DNA from: Megaustenia siamemsis
Taxonomy: Eukaryota > Mollusca > Gastropoda > Stylommatophora > Ariophantidae
Length of the DNA stretch: 64,000 bases
Assembly: GCA_032433765.1 (NCBI GenBank)
Contig: JAVIAB010000047.1
Span: 13,348,107 to 13,412,106 of the forward strand
Reading direction: 5' to 3'
In this document: positions 47,900 through 58,539 of the stretch, one piece after another
Layout of the letters: every line of letters starts with the position of its first letter
How positions within the stretch are numbered: position 1 is the stretch's first letter
The notes under the pieces: generated by a model
Told to the model about the DNA's origin: nothing
Seen by the model: only the letters and a program-made list of their open reading frames with translations
Database searches by the model: none
Translations under genes and position numbers: made by a program

Positions 47900-48010
47900 A
47901 TATGGTGACTGTTTACACAAAAGTAACACGACAGAATACTGACGTTTTGGCCTAAATGCGGTCTCCTTCAGGAAACAAGAAAACACACGATGAGGCACAG
48001 ATAAATATGG
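47900..48010 (-). mobile_element. Possible Penelope/retrozyme-like 3' fragment
   Basis: The minus-strand reading from 47972 is CCTGAAGGAGACCGCATTTA, then GGCCAAAACGTC. This is laid out like the hammerhead-like motif at 2660 and 55001 (CTGA-GA box, stem, then AAAC), but more degenerate. Confidence 0.3.
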
Positions 48011-48049
48011 TTTCATCTAGGATGGTTACGAAGAAGTTTCGTGAATTAA

Positions 48050-48262
48050 TTATTTGTCCCCGTTTTGATCTCACCCAGTACAAACGAGTAATTATGTAAA
48101 GTTAATTTCTTATCTCTGATTTACCTAATCCAGTACAATCAAGTAATTATGTAAAGTTAATTTCTTGTCTCTTATTTACCTAATCCAGTACAAGCAAGTA
48201 ATTATGTAAAGTTAATTTCTTGTCTCTGATTTACCTCATCCAGTACAACTGAGTAACAGGCT
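48050..48262. repeat. About 52-bp minisatellite, left block
   Basis: The unit is AAGTAATTATGTAAAGTTAA, then TTTCTTGTCTCTGATTTACC and TAATCCAGTACA. Four units, continuing at 48596-48660 after a LINE-C insertion. Confidence 0.9.
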
Positions 48263-48595
48263 GGGAAATAAGATCAGAAATGAAGAACTCAGAAAAAAGG
48301 TAGGAATAACCCTGCCACAGAATATAATAAAGAAACAATAAAAAAAAATGGTTTGGTCACGTGACAAGGCAGAAAGATCAAAACACAACGAGCGTTCAAT
48401 AAACGCTCCGAGAACACCGGACCCAAGGGCCGACCACGAAAAAGATGTATTAACGGGATATTAGAATCACTAGGAAACATAAAAGCAGAGCGAACAGGAG
48501 AGCGCAAGGCCGCAATTTATATCTCCCCTCGGCGCAGAAAGGCAAATGAAGAAGGAAAGAGGATGATGAAGAAGATGACAAAGAGGAGAACAACC
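48263..48595 (+). mobile_element. LINE-C fragment inserted in the 52-bp array
   Basis: This reads as a + strand copy of 44373-44672: AACAGGCTGGGAAATAAGAT, then GGTTTGGTCACGTGAC and TTTATATCTCCCCTCGGCGC (ISPRR-like end). Several stops. The flanks ACAACTGAGTAA (48246) and ACAACCAAGTAA (48590) resemble each other, but could be either a target duplication or adjacent array units. Confidence 0.85.
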
Positions 48596-48665
48596 AAGTA
48601 ATTATGTAAAGTTAATTTCCTGTCTCTGATTTATCTTCTTCAGTACAACTCAGCTATTATTTGCT
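48596..48665. repeat. About 52-bp minisatellite, right block
   Basis: One further unit of the 48050-48262 array, then diverged sequence. Confidence 0.85.
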
Positions 48666-48990
48666 GTGACATCCCTAATTTAATTACATAAACAATTATT
48701 TAAAATTGACTGTCTGCTTTTTGTTTGATTCATTTAATAATACTTTGGCTTATGTAAATTGGTTTTCTGTCTTAGACGTTTGTAAATTCAATAAGATTGA
48801 GTAAATATGTAAATCTGCAAATCTGCCTGTCTTGTGTTATTGAAAAAGGTTACAATATTTAATTGGAATTATACAAAAATAAATCCCAAACAGACTTATG
48901 TTTGAGCGTATGTAGGTATTTGTGTATGTACGAGCTCTGATAGAGGCCAGCGCACAACGACAGATTATTAGTAACATCATTATAAATAGT
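48666..48990. other. AT-rich spacer
   Basis: No gene or repeat that I can name. Confidence 0.45.
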
Positions 48991-48994
48991 CAAC

Positions 48995-49210
48995 ATGTCT
49001 TGGGCATGTTGTAGTGATATAGGAGCAGTTGGGACACACTGTGATAATGTGAAAAATCGAGGGAAAAAGAAATTAAGGAAAACAAGGCTGTTGAAGAGAA
49101 TCGTTTTGAAAGGATGTAAATAGCCGGTTCTACAAACAGTCGCAGAGATAGAAAGTTGTGGAGAGTCATGGTCAACTACGCCAGCAGGCTCAGTGAGGAT
49201 GATTAGTGAA
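48995..49210 (+). mobile_element. LINE-A, very degenerate
   Basis: CTTGGGCATGTTGTAGTGAT (FFGHV-like), AAAATCGAGGGAAAAAGA (KIEGK) and AGATAGAAAGTTGTGGAGAG, then ACTACGCCAGCAGGCTCAGT (RKLWR..YASRL) appear in order in broken frames. The end is GAGGATGATTAG. Confidence 0.72.
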
Positions 49211-49317
49211 TTGATTTGTAGCATAGAACAGTGATGGCCAGATGGTGGCCCGGGGTCAGATCCGGCCCCCCAGTCTATTTATCTTGGTCCTTAAAGCGTC
49301 CACAGAAGCTACTATAT

Positions 49318-49900
49318 TCATCATCATCATCAAGTACCGTGCCTGCTGGCTTAGGTGATCATGTCTCTCCACAACTTTCGATCTCGACAGTTATTTATCA
49401 TTCTGTTGTTGACCTTCTGCGAAGCCATTCGCTTAAGCTGTCTGATATCTTTTCTCTTTTTGTTTCCCTCTATTTCTTCGTCCCTCAATTTTCCCACTAG
49501 TTACAATATATTCCAGCTGTTCCCTTCTCATTACATGGCCAAAAAATGATGATTGTTTCTTCCTAATATTTGGAAATTAGCTCTCTTTTTGCTTTGACCT
49601 CTTTCAGAACATTTTCATTGCTCTTCTTAGCTGTCCATGGTATTCTCAACATTCTTCTGTAAAACCACATTTCTATAGACTCCAGTGATTATCTTGTCTG
49701 TTGTCCTATTGTCCATGATTCACGTCCATATGTTAAGACTGGCTCTACATAACATTTAAGAACTCTTTTTCTTGTTTCTATTGTCAAAAATGGATTGCGT
49801 AGTATCTTCCTCATTTTTTGGAAAGCTGCTTTTGTCTGAACCATTCTGCATCTCACCTCTTTTGTACATCTTCCGTCTGAGATTAACAAAGTTTCCTACA
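49318..49900 (-). mobile_element. LINE-A C-terminal fragment
   Basis: The (GAT)n tail reads ATCATCATCATCA at 49320-49333 on the + strand. From there the minus strand carries the LINE-A C-terminus up to 49890, with MVQTKAAFQKMRKILRNPFL and KRVLKCYVEPVLTYGRESWT in frame (49689-49889). Minor frameshifts lie between. Confidence 0.92.
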
Positions 49901-50029
49901 AACTACTATATTAAATATCTAGAAATAAAAACTAAAGCTCCAGTCGGTTAAAAAAATAATATAAATGTAATTTTAAAATAAATAATTGATTGTCTTGTTA
50001 CAAATGATAAAATATGTTGTCAAAGCGGA

Positions 50030-50792
50030 AGCATTATTCATATATGACTAAATCACAAGACCTACAACAGTTTCTTAATGAAATAAGCATGACATAAAAA
50101 TTAAAATAATGATCATAAACAAAGAAAATACTCAAAACCCACAAGTGGTTATCAAAGTTGAAGGAAGAGACCTGGAGACATTTTAGAACTACAACTACCT
50201 TGGACATGCTATAACCAGTGATGGAAAATGTACAACTGAAATAAACAAAAGAATAGGAATGGCAAAATATAATCTTAATGCCATGAAGAACATACTAACA
50301 TCAAAACAAATAACACCAGGGCTAAAACTAGGAATAGCAAAATTGTATGTCTTCTCAACATTCCTGTATGGTGCAGAAACATGGACACTAGACAAGAAAA
50401 GAGAACAGAGAATTGAAGCCTTCGAAATGTGGATATATAGAAAAATATGTAGAATTGGATGGAAGGAAAAGAAAACAAACGATGAAGTCTTAAAACAACT
50501 AAAAATGAAGAGAGGACTACTAAACACAATTAAAAAAAGACAGATGCGATTTTTGGGCCATGTTAAAAGACACAACAACCTACTAAAAGTAATCCTGGAG
50601 GGGAAAATACAAGGTAAAAGAGGCAGAGGCAAACCAAGACTAACATGGACGAGTAACATCAAAAGATGGACAAATCAGCCTATGACAACCTGCACCATCA
50701 AAGCAAGAGACAGAGGAGAATGGCGCGCCATGGTAGCCAACCTTCGTTGCGGAGATGGCACTCAATGAATGAATGAATGAATGAATGAAATC
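50030..50792 (+). mobile_element. LINE-B C-terminal half with (AATG)n tail
   Basis: Begins near QQFLNEI (50055). An open frame of 169 codons (50259-50765) encodes MAKYNLNAMKNILTSKQITP, FLYGAETWTLDKKREQRIEA, FEMWIYRKICRIGWKEKKTN, RFLGHVKRHNNLLKVILEGK and CTIKARDRGEWRAMVANLRC. The stop lies in CAATGAATGAATGAATGAAT (50761-50789), a short tetranucleotide tail as in RTE-type LINEs. Confidence 0.93.
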
Positions 50793-51029
50793 ACATCATG
50801 TAATTTATTTTTATAAAACTCTTTAAGTTTGGCTCTCAGGTCCAAACTATCATCCGGTCATCGGTCAACCTTGAATTGGCCACCACGGGTGTAGATAATA
50901 CATTATTGCAGTCGAAACGTTGGTGGGTTCAGTCTTGTCCTCTTCAGCAGAGCTGGGGCTGGATAAACGTATTTTTCTATATTTTGTTGTGTAATAAATA
51001 TTACACAACAAAATATTGAAAAATAAGAT
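50793..51029. other. Spacer with a 52-bp palindrome
   Basis: The only clear structure is the near-perfect inverted repeat at 50972-51023 (ATTTTGTTGTGTAATA and its complement). Upstream, AGTCGAAACGTTGG at 50911-50924 resembles sequences around repetitive 3' ends, but no family is assigned. Confidence 0.6.
50972..51023. repeat. Inverted repeat, about 25-bp arms
   Basis: TTTTTCTATATTTTGTTGTG followed by TAATA pairs with TATTACACAACAAAATATTG and AAAAA, with a loop of one or two bases and one mismatch. It would form a stable hairpin or cruciform. No flanking MITE signature was seen. Confidence 0.9.
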
Positions 51030-51700
51030 TATGAAAAGTAAAAGGGTTGTGACATGTGCAAAACATAATAAAATGGATAACAAATTGACCACTTGGATAT
51101 CTCACATAATGTTGGTGATCATTCTCAAATTGTCTTTTTTTTTTTCTTTTAACCCTCCCGGATTTCTCTTAAAAGTGAGTTTATCGATCGCAGACCCTGT
51201 ATAACCATACCCATTTTCGAGGTAATGACGACTTCCTGTCTAATACAACGATACCCGTACCGCAAGTTTACCTTTTCAATATTCACCCTTAGTGTATTTA
51301 CACAATACTCTCTTTGTTGCTTGTTTTGGGAAATTATAATAATAATAATAATAGTTATTATTATTGCAAATGTGGCCAGGCTTGTTTTGCAAAATATAAT
51401 ACGCGACGTCATATCATATTATTTACCAACGTTCCTTTGTGTGTTTGTTTTTTGAAATAGCAGGGACTAATTTTTCATGGAGTAATACACTTTCCTGTGA
51501 TTTGGTTGTTACGAAATGGAGATAAATATCCGTAAAATGGACAGAGATCGTTAGATAAACAATTTCGATGCAAACATTAAAATAAATCAATGCAAAGATA
51601 TAAGAACAAATAAATAAGGACATATACCTTTGGTAAATAATAACAGAAGATGGTAAACATTGTAGTGAAGGAGATACATATTGCACATACAGTTACAGAT
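51030..51700. other. Unique stretch
   Basis: A short (AAT)n lies at 51337-51352. No gene or element is recognised. Confidence 0.45.
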
Positions 51701-52262
51701 TTGGGGCATAAGGTAAATACACAATTACAAATTAGCACATAAGGTCAGATGAAAAAAAAAATTACATTTAGCACATAAGATCAGATGACAAAAAATTACA
51801 ATTTAGCACATAAGATCAGATGACAAAAATTACAATTTAGCACATAAGATCAGATGACAAAAATTACAATTTAACACATAAGGTCAGATGATCAAAAAAA
51901 TTACAATTTAGCACATAAGATCAGATGACAAAAATTACAATTTAGCACATAAGGTCAGATGACAAAAAAAAATTACAATTCAGCACATAAGATCAGATGA
52001 CAAAAAAATTACAATTTAGCACATAAGATCAGATGATACAAAATTACAATTTAGCACATAAGATCAGATGATACAAAATTACAATTTAGCACATAAGATC
52101 AGATGACAAAAATTACAATTTAGCACATAAGATCAGATGACAAAAAATTACAATTTAGCACATAAGATCAGATGACAAAAAATTACAATTTACCACATAG
52201 GATCTTACGACAAAATAATTACAATTTATCACATGAGATCAGATGAATTAAAAAAATAGCAT
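51701..52262. repeat. About 34-bp array, about 16 copies
   Basis: The unit is CAAAAATTACAATTTAGCAC followed by ATAAGATCAGATGA. Length varies by the A run. Confidence 0.95.
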
Positions 52263-52499
52263 TAAGTCACATGACAAGAAGTAAAATGACAAAGGATTGC
52301 ACAATCGTGTACATTGGAAGTGTGGATTAGAATTGTGTTTTTAGAAAGAAAAGAAAGCGCTGGGAAGATAACATCAACAGTGGATAGGCTCGACTTTGTA
52401 CAGCTCCAAAGAATGACTGAAGATAGGAATAAATGTGGGGAAATTTGACAAAATCTGTCTGTCAGTGGTGTCTCAACTACTTTTACAGATGCGGGATTA
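52263..52499. other. Short unique stretch
   Basis: Non-repetitive sequence between two arrays; no gene seen. Confidence 0.45.
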
Positions 52500-54907
52500 A
52501 GTAAAATAAGAAGAAGCAGTCGAAGAAGTAGAAGAAGAAGAGAGAAGAAGCAGAAAAAAAGAACAAAAGAAGAATAAGAAGCAGAGGAAGAAGAAGTAGA
52601 AGAACAAGAAGCAAAAGTGGAAGAAAAAGTAAAGAAGAAGTAGAAGAAGAAGAAGCAGAAGAAGAAGAAGTAGAAGAAGAACAAAGAAGAAGCAGAAGAA
52701 GAATAAGAAGCAGAGGAAGAAGAAGTAGAAGAACAAGAAGCAAAAGTGGAAGAAAAAAAAGAAAAGAAGAGAAGTAGAAGAAGAAGAAAGAAGAAGCAGA
52801 AGAAGAAGAACAAAAGAAGAATAAGAAGCAGAGGAAGAAGAAGTAGAAGAACAAGAAGCAAGAAGAAGAAAAGAAGAAGAAGTAGAAGAAGAAGAAGAAG
52901 AAGCAGAAGAAGAAGAAATAAGAAGCAGAAGAAGAAGAAGTAGAAGAACAAGAAGCAGAAGAAGAAGAAGCAGAAGAAGAAGAAGCAGAAGAACAAGAAA
53001 CAAAAGAAGAAGCAGAAGAAAAAAAGGAGAAGAAAAAGAGGAAGAAATAGACAAACAAGAAGCAAAAGAAGAAGCAAAAGAAGAAGAGGAAGAAAAAAGG
53101 AGAAGCAGAAGAAGATGCAGAATAAGAAGAAGAAGTAGAAGAAGAAGCAGAAGAAAAGAAGCAGAAGAAGAAGAAGCAGAAACAGCAGAAGATGCAGAAG
53201 AAGAGGCAGAAGAAGAAGCTGAAAAAGGAGAAGAAGCAGAAGAAAAGAAGCAGCAGATGCAGAAGAAGAGGCAGAAGAAGAAGCTGAAAAAGAAGAAGAA
53301 GAAGCAGAAGCAAAAGAAGCAGAAGATGCAGAAGAAAAAAAAAGAAGCAGAAGATGCAGAAGAAAAAGAAGCAGAAGATGCAGAAGAAAAAGAAGCAGAA
53401 GATGCAGAAGAAAAAGAAGCAGAAGATGCAGAAGAAAAAGAAGCAGAAGATGCAGAAGAAGAAGAAGCAGAAGATGCAGAAGAAGAAGCAGAAGATGCAG
53501 AAGAAGAAGAAGAAGCAGAAGAAGAAGAATAAGCAGAAGATGCAGAAGAAGAAGCAGCAGCAGAAGAAGAAGAAGAAGCAGAAGAAGAAGAAGCAGAAGA
53601 AGAAGAAGCAGCAGCAGAAGAAGAAGAAGAAGAAGAAGTAGAAGGAGAAGCAGCAGCAGAAGCAGAAGAAGAAGTAGAAGAAGAAGCAGCAGCAGAAGCA
53701 GAAGAAGAAGTAGAAGGAGAAGCAGCAGCAGAAGCAGAAGAAGAAGTAGAAGAAGAAGCAGCAGCAGAAGCAGAAGAAGAAGTAGAAGAAGCAGAAGAAG
53801 AAGAAGCAGAAGAGGAGGAAGAAGAAGAAGAAGCAGCAGCAGAAGAAAAAGAAGAAGAAGCAGAAGAAGAAGAAGCAGAAGAGGAGGAAGAAGAAGAAGA
53901 AGAAGCAGAAGAAGAAGAAGCAGCAGCAGCAGAAGAAGAAGAAGCAGAAGAAGAAGAAGAAGCAGAAGAAGAAGTAGAAGAAGAAGCAGAAGAAGAGGAA
54001 GAAGCAGAAGAAGAAGAAGCAGCAGCAGAAGAAGAAGAAGCAGAAGATGCAGAAGAAGAAGAAGAAGCAGAAGAAGAAGAAGAAGAAGAAGCAGAAGAAG
54101 AAGAAGAAGCAGAAGAAGAAGAAGCAGCAGCAGAAGAAGAAGAAGAAGCAGCAGATGCAGAAGAAGAAGCAGCAGCAGAAGAAGAAGAAGAAGCAGAAGA
54201 TGCAGAAGAAGAAGCAGCAGCAGAAGAAGAAGAAGAAGCAGAAGAAGAAGTAGAAGAAGAAGCAGAAGAAGAGGAAGAAGCAGAAGAAGAAGAAGCAGCA
54301 GCAGAAGAAGAAGAAGCAGAAGATGCAGAAGAAGAAGAAGAAGCAGAAGAAGAAGAAGAAGAAGAAGCAGCAGCAGAAGAAGAAGAAGCAGAAGCAGAAG
54401 AAGAAGAAGCAGAAGAAGAAGAAGCAGCAGCAGAAGAAGAAGAAGAAGCAGCAGATGCAGAAGAAGAAGCAGCAGCAGAAAAAGAAGAAGAAGAAGAAGC
54501 AGCAGCAGAAGAAGAAGAAGCAGAAGCAGAAGAAGAAGAAGCAGAAGAAGAAGAAGAGGAAGAAGCAGAAGAAGAAGAAGCAGCAGCAGAAGAAGAAGAA
54601 GCAGAAGATGCAGAAGAAGAAGAAGAAGCAGAAGAAGAAGAAGAAGAAGAAGAAGCAGCAGCAGAAGAAGAAGAAGCAGAAGCAGAAGAAGAAGAAGCAG
54701 AAGAAGAAGAAGCAGCAGCAGAAGAAGAAGAAGAAGCAGCAGATGCAGAAGAAGAAGCAGCAGCAGAAGAAGAAGAAGAAGCAGAAGATGCAGAAGAAGA
54801 AGAGGAGGAAGAAGAAGAAGAAGCAGCAGCAGAAGAAAAAGAAGAAGAAGCAGAAGAAAAAGAAGCAGAAGAGGAGGAAGAAGAAGAAGAAGCAGCAGAA
54901 GAAGATG
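52500..54907. repeat. 2.4-kb GAA/GCA array, strongly purine-biased
   Basis: GAAGAAGAAGCAGAAGAAGA-type units, with C occurring almost only in GCA. Block structure is visible: a 27-bp AGAAGATGCAGAAGAAAAAG-type unit at 53340-53530, and higher-order repeats at 54000-54800. False open frames (poly-Ser/Ala, poly-Leu/Phe, poly-Lys/Gln and poly-Glu) exist on both strands, the longest 806 codons. Confidence 0.97.
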
Positions 54908-54939
54908 AGGTTAACATTGTTCCCAGATATTTAAATTCA

Positions 54940-55096
54940 TTTACAGATAAAAGTTCGTATTTCGTGTTTTGTATTTGTACTAATATTTGTTGTCATGTAT
55001 CTGATGAAGGCTTTATAACCGGAAAGTTGTAGTTTATCTTGTCTCTCTACAGACTCAGCTGCTCATTACTATTTGATTTTTTCCATACAGAAATGT
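54940..55096 (+). mobile_element. Penelope/retrozyme-like 3' end with hammerhead-like motif
   Basis: CTGATGAAGG at 55001-55010 is an intact CUGANGA box. A CTTTATAA loop, CC and GGAAAG (55019-55026) follow. The following TTGTAGTTTATCTTGTCTCT and CAGCTGCTC...ATTTGAT match 2685-2735. The second core is imperfect (GGAAAG rather than GAAAC). Confidence 0.45.
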
Positions 55097-55097
55097 G

Positions 55098-55352
55098 GGA
55101 GCCGCGATAGCTCAGTGGTTAGTGAACTGGACTACAAAGGACAAGAAGTAGGGTTCGATCCCAACCGACGGCTTCCGGGTTCACCCAGCCTTAAATGGGT
55201 ACCGTATTTTTTCTGGAAAAGTAAAGCGGCACGGGCGTAATACCGACCACATTACCCAAAAATCATGTGCCGAATTTCTGTAAAATTTATAGTCACTAAC
55301 ACCATATTCCCTATACGCCACTTGGCGTGACGGGGGCTCTTTACTTTTTACT
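55098..55352 (+). mobile_element. SINE family A, best full copy
   Basis: The head starts GGAGCCGCGATAGCTCAGTG. Box A TAGCTCAGTGG is at 55108-55118 and box B GGTTCGATCCC at 55152-55162, 33 bases apart, as in a tRNA. The body follows (TTAAATGGGTACCG, GGCACGGGCGTAATACCGAC) and the tail (CACTAACACCATATTCCCTA, TACGCCACTTGGCGTGACGG). The internal promoter boxes match the pol III consensus. The head is closest to a tRNA with A-T-rich box surroundings, and the source tRNA is not identified. Confidence 0.95.
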
Positions 55353-55374
55353 GTATACAGATATGTGTTAATTT

Positions 55375-55730
55375 ATGACACTCATCATCATCATCGAGTG
55401 CCTTCTCCGCAACGAAGGTTGGCTACCATGGAGCGCCATTCTGCTCTGTCTCTTGCTTTGATGGTGCAGATTATCATAGCCTGATTTGACCATCTTTTGA
55501 TGTTACTCGTCCATGTTAGTCTTGGTCTGACTCTTTTACCTTTGTATTTTCCCCTCCAGGATTACTTTTAGTAGTCTGTTGTGTCTTTTAACATGACCCA
55601 AACATCGCATTTGTCTTGTTTGAATTGTGCTTAGTAGTTCTCTTTTCATTTTTAGTTGTTTTAAGACTTCATCGTGTTTTCTTTTCCTTCCATCCAATTC
55701 TGCCTATTCTTCTATATATAATTATTTTAT
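55375..55730 (-). mobile_element. LINE-B C-terminal fragment
   Basis: The tail reads CATCATCATCATCGAG on the + strand (55383-55398), then GGTTGGCTACCATGGAGCGC (55418-55437). The minus strand carries the LINE-B C-terminus to the FGHVKR region and the WKEKK block near 55680. Frame-broken. Confidence 0.88.
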
Positions 55731-55787
55731 GATATACAATGTTGATGATATAAATATTATGATGAACAATATACTTTATGTCCACAG

Positions 55788-56000
55788 ACGGTAAAAAACT
55801 CAACAGATCCCGTGTATAAAGAACGATTCTTGTTTACGGTAGAGCCGGAGCAGTTGATGGGCAAGTCCCTGCAGCTTCAGGTCTTCTCTGTGGACAAGTA
55901 TGCGCGCCAGAAGGTTATAGGGGAGGCGGATGTCAGGATCGGTGACATTGACCTTAACATGCCAATCAAGATGTGGTTCAACCTGCGAGATATTGACGAG
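55788..56000 (+). CDS. SYT12: Synaptotagmin-12-like, C2A exon 2
   Basis: The acceptor ACTTTATGTCCACAG ends at 55787 and the donor GTAAGG starts at 56001. Phase 0 at both ends, 71 codons. It encodes TVKNSTDPVYKERFLFTVEP, then EQLMGKSLQLQVFSVDKYAR, QKVIGEADVRIGDIDLNMPI and KMWFNLRDIDE. This is the second half of C2A, containing strands beta4 to beta8 and the typical D-P-x-[YF] and I-G-E-A motifs. In Ca-binding loop 3, VFSVDKYARQK replaces the VYDFDRFSKHD pattern of Ca-binding synaptotagmins. One of three aspartates is kept. Ca binding by C2A is therefore unlikely, as known for synaptotagmin-12. Confidence 0.95.
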
Positions 56001-56009
56001 GTAAGGGCA

Positions 56010-56550
56010 ACTGTCTGTTACTCACTCACTCACTCACTCACTCACTCACCCACTCTCTCACCCATTCACTCTCTCACTCAATCACTCAGTCAATTACGCA
56101 CTCACTCTCTCGCTCACTCACTCACTCACTCACTCACTCACTCACCCCCACTCTCTCACTCATTCACTCTCTCACTCAATCACTCAGTCAATTACGCACT
56201 CACTCTCACTCTAATTCACTCGCTCATTCTCTTGCTCACTCACTCACTCACTCATAAAGTTACTCACTCACGCAATAACTAAATCACTCCCTCACTCGCT
56301 CAATCACTCACTCACTCACTCACTCATCCACTCACTCATCTACTCACTCTCTCACCCACTCATTTAATCACTCATTTAATCACTCACTCACTCACTCATT
56401 CACTTAATCATTCAATCACTCACTCAATCACTCACTCTCTTGCTCGCTCACTAATTCACTCACTCACTCGCTCACTCCCTTGCTCAATCACTCACTCGCT
56501 CAATCACTCAATCAATCAATCACTCACTCACTCACTTATTCATAACCACA
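56010..56550. repeat. (CACT)n-based array
   Basis: CACTCACTCACTCACTCACT with CTCTCTCACTCAATCACTCA variants and a roughly 120-bp duplicated block (56045-56095 and 56155-56205). It begins only about 20 bp after the splice donor at 56001, so exon-coding frames that continue into it are false. Confidence 0.96.
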
Positions 56551-57159
56551 TACTTCTATTTAAAAGTTCATTACAAAAAAAACCATTCCCATTAGTGCTC
56601 ACTCGACCTTGACATCCATCAAATAATGTCACATTTATCTGGTTACACCATACGGACGGGTGCAGGTGGTAGTGCGACAGATACCGGTATAGGCCCCCAT
56701 GCTCTGTTATAGATTTATAGCGGGAGGTATTTCAAATTAAATACACATCTCAGAGAGATTCCTGCAAATGTAAGTCATTGTAATAGTAGAAACCAAATGT
56801 GTTGTTGTTGATGCGAGCAAGGTGACCTTTGACTCATTGATGTGACGGGTCGTAATGGATTTCTTGACATTCCCGACTCTTACTGGAGAAGTTGGAGTTC
56901 GTTTAGCTCAAGCTGTACTAGCAAACTACTAGTCCAGTCTAGATGTACTGCAGTACTGGGTCGTCTATATCAGCAACATCACCACTACAGGGAACACGGC
57001 GATCCTAGTTTCTGTTAGCCAGCCTGTTTTGATGCAGACTGTTACCAGGGGAGACCACGAGGAGGTAGAACTGCTAGGTCTTGGTCAGTTAATGGTTCGC
57101 CGACTCCCTGCTATTGCAATCGCAGGTCGCAGACGCTTATGTTCCCCAACACTAGATGT
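56551..57159. other. Unique stretch
   Basis: No recognisable gene. It leads into repeat R57 at 57160. Confidence 0.45.
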
Positions 57160-57690
57160 GTTACTTCCAGTCACCAAAGCTCGGTCATTTCACCTTTCAT
57201 CATTAGCGTACGGCCGGTCTAGGGATATTCGGTCAGCCATCGCACCACACACAACAATGGCTGCGCCCATAAATTACTGCAGTGAATGCTGCCGACAAAG
57301 CACGAAACACAGTGCAAGATCTCTAAAGTGAAAACTTCGGTTGACTTGGCAGAGTAGTCCATATGAATGAGTTGTAACATGTAAATAATTGGCGTCAAAC
57401 AATTCCAACGTCGGCCTTTGAACATTACTCAAAGTGTTGACGTAAACCGCATATCAACTCTAGACGGGGGAAGGTCGTATTCACAACACTTGACTTGTCA
57501 AAGAGGAATATTGTCCAGAGTACGACTCCGTATCATCGGCGCAAATTTGTTAAGTGGAACATCATACTGACTTTAACGCAAAAAATTGCATTGGAGAGCC
57601 GAAATTAATCAGTACCCAAATGGAATTCCTGCAACGGTCGAGAAAATATAAACTACTTTCCACCATGTTGGAACCGGAAGTCCTCTTTGA
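57160..57690 (-). repeat. Dispersed repeat R57, uninterrupted copy
   Basis: It is the reverse complement of 36126-36419 plus 36838-37105, without the LINE-E insertion found there. Ends: near GGAACCGGAAGTCC (57671-57684) and near GTCTCGGTCA-like sequence at 57165. A 100-codon + frame (57029-57331) is not supported. Confidence 0.85.
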
Positions 57691-57818
57691 ATTGTATTTA
57701 GTAGTTCCCTTTTCGTTTTTAGTTATTTTAAGACTTAATTGTTTGTTTTCTTTTCTTTCCATCCAATTCTACCTATTGTTCTATAAATCCACATTTCAAA
57801 GGATTCAATTTTCTTCCA
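57686..57818 (-). mobile_element. LINE-B small fragment
   Basis: TTGAATTGTATTTAGTAGTT, then TCCATCCAATTCTACCTATT matches 6345-6430 on the minus strand (KKTNDEVLKQLKMKRELLNT region). Confidence 0.85.
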
Positions 57819-58130
57819 GAGAAGAAAGAAATAACCATGAACAGTGAAAAAGATCAACGAAAAGATTATCTATAAGAGCAACATATGAACAGGAGAGAAA
57901 CAGTCAACTCTTGTTTTCACATGTTATGAGAAGAGAGAATTTCGAAAACAGGAAAATATGGGAAAGAGAGAGTTTGCGACAGTGGGAGACGATAGCGAAC
58001 TGGGCGCGGGTAGAATATTTAGGTGATTTCATTACTGAGACATTAAAACCTCAAGCTCAGAAACTACGAGGTAATTATAACCAGCTATTTGTATTAGATA
58101 ATTATATCACCTGAAGGCATTAGGCAATTT
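57819..58130 (+). mobile_element. LINE-A'-like remnant
   Basis: KKDQRK, then CFHMLCEERI-like and VEYLGDFITETLKP (about 58008-58052) are LINE C-terminal motifs in broken order. Degenerate, and the assignment is moderate. Confidence 0.5.
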
Positions 58131-58137
58131 TATCAGC

Positions 58138-58480
58138 GAGTCCTTCCTTCCTTCCTTCCTTCCTTCCTTCCTTCCTTCCTTCCTTCCTTCCTTCCTTCCT
58201 TCCTTCCTTCCTTCCTTCCTTCCTTCCTTCCTTCCTTCCTTCCTTCCTTCCTTCCTTCCTTCCTTCCTTCCTTCCTTCCTTCCTTCCTTCCTTCCTTCCT
58301 TCCTTCCTTCCTTCCTTCCTTCCTTCCTTCCTTCCTTCCCTCCTTCCTTCCTTCCTTTCCTCCTTCCCTCCCTCCTTCCCTACTTACTTCCTTCCCTCCT
58401 CCTTCCTTTATTCCTTCGTTCCTTCCTTCCTTCCTTCCTTCCTTCTTTCCTCCTTCCTACCCTCCTTCTTTCCTTCTCTC
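58138..58480. repeat. (TTCC)n microsatellite, about 340 bp
   Basis: Pure TTCC from about 58140 to 58338, then interrupted by CTCC, TTTCC and TACTTAC variants. Confidence 0.97.
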
Positions 58481-58539
58481 GATGACTAATAAAGGAATTA
58501 ATTGCTTTCTTCGTTATCCGTGATTTAAAATGATGTTAA

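Noticed and set aside
50890..50965. Hammerhead-like motif around CAGTCGAAACGTTGG
   Set aside because: It lacks a CTGANGA-type box at the right distance on either strand.
52497..54917. Minus-strand ORF of 806 codons, poly-Ser/Ala
   Set aside because: A translation of the GAA/GCA array; poly-Leu and poly-Phe versions appear in other frames.
55098..55170. tRNA gene
   Set aside because: Box A and box B are present, but the segment is the head of a dispersed SINE with a body and tail, and no complete cloverleaf with acceptor stem is seen. The same applies to the other heads (5855-5900, 6014-6085, 11341-11420, 46811-46880 and 39845-39905).
56001..56282. Extension of the 55788 exon frame into the intron (156-codon ORF)
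   Set aside because: A canonical GTAAGG donor lies at 56001. The extension only translates the CACT repeat.
57029..57331. A 100-codon gene
   Set aside because: It overlaps repeat R57, and the frame is not kept in the 36-37 kb copy.
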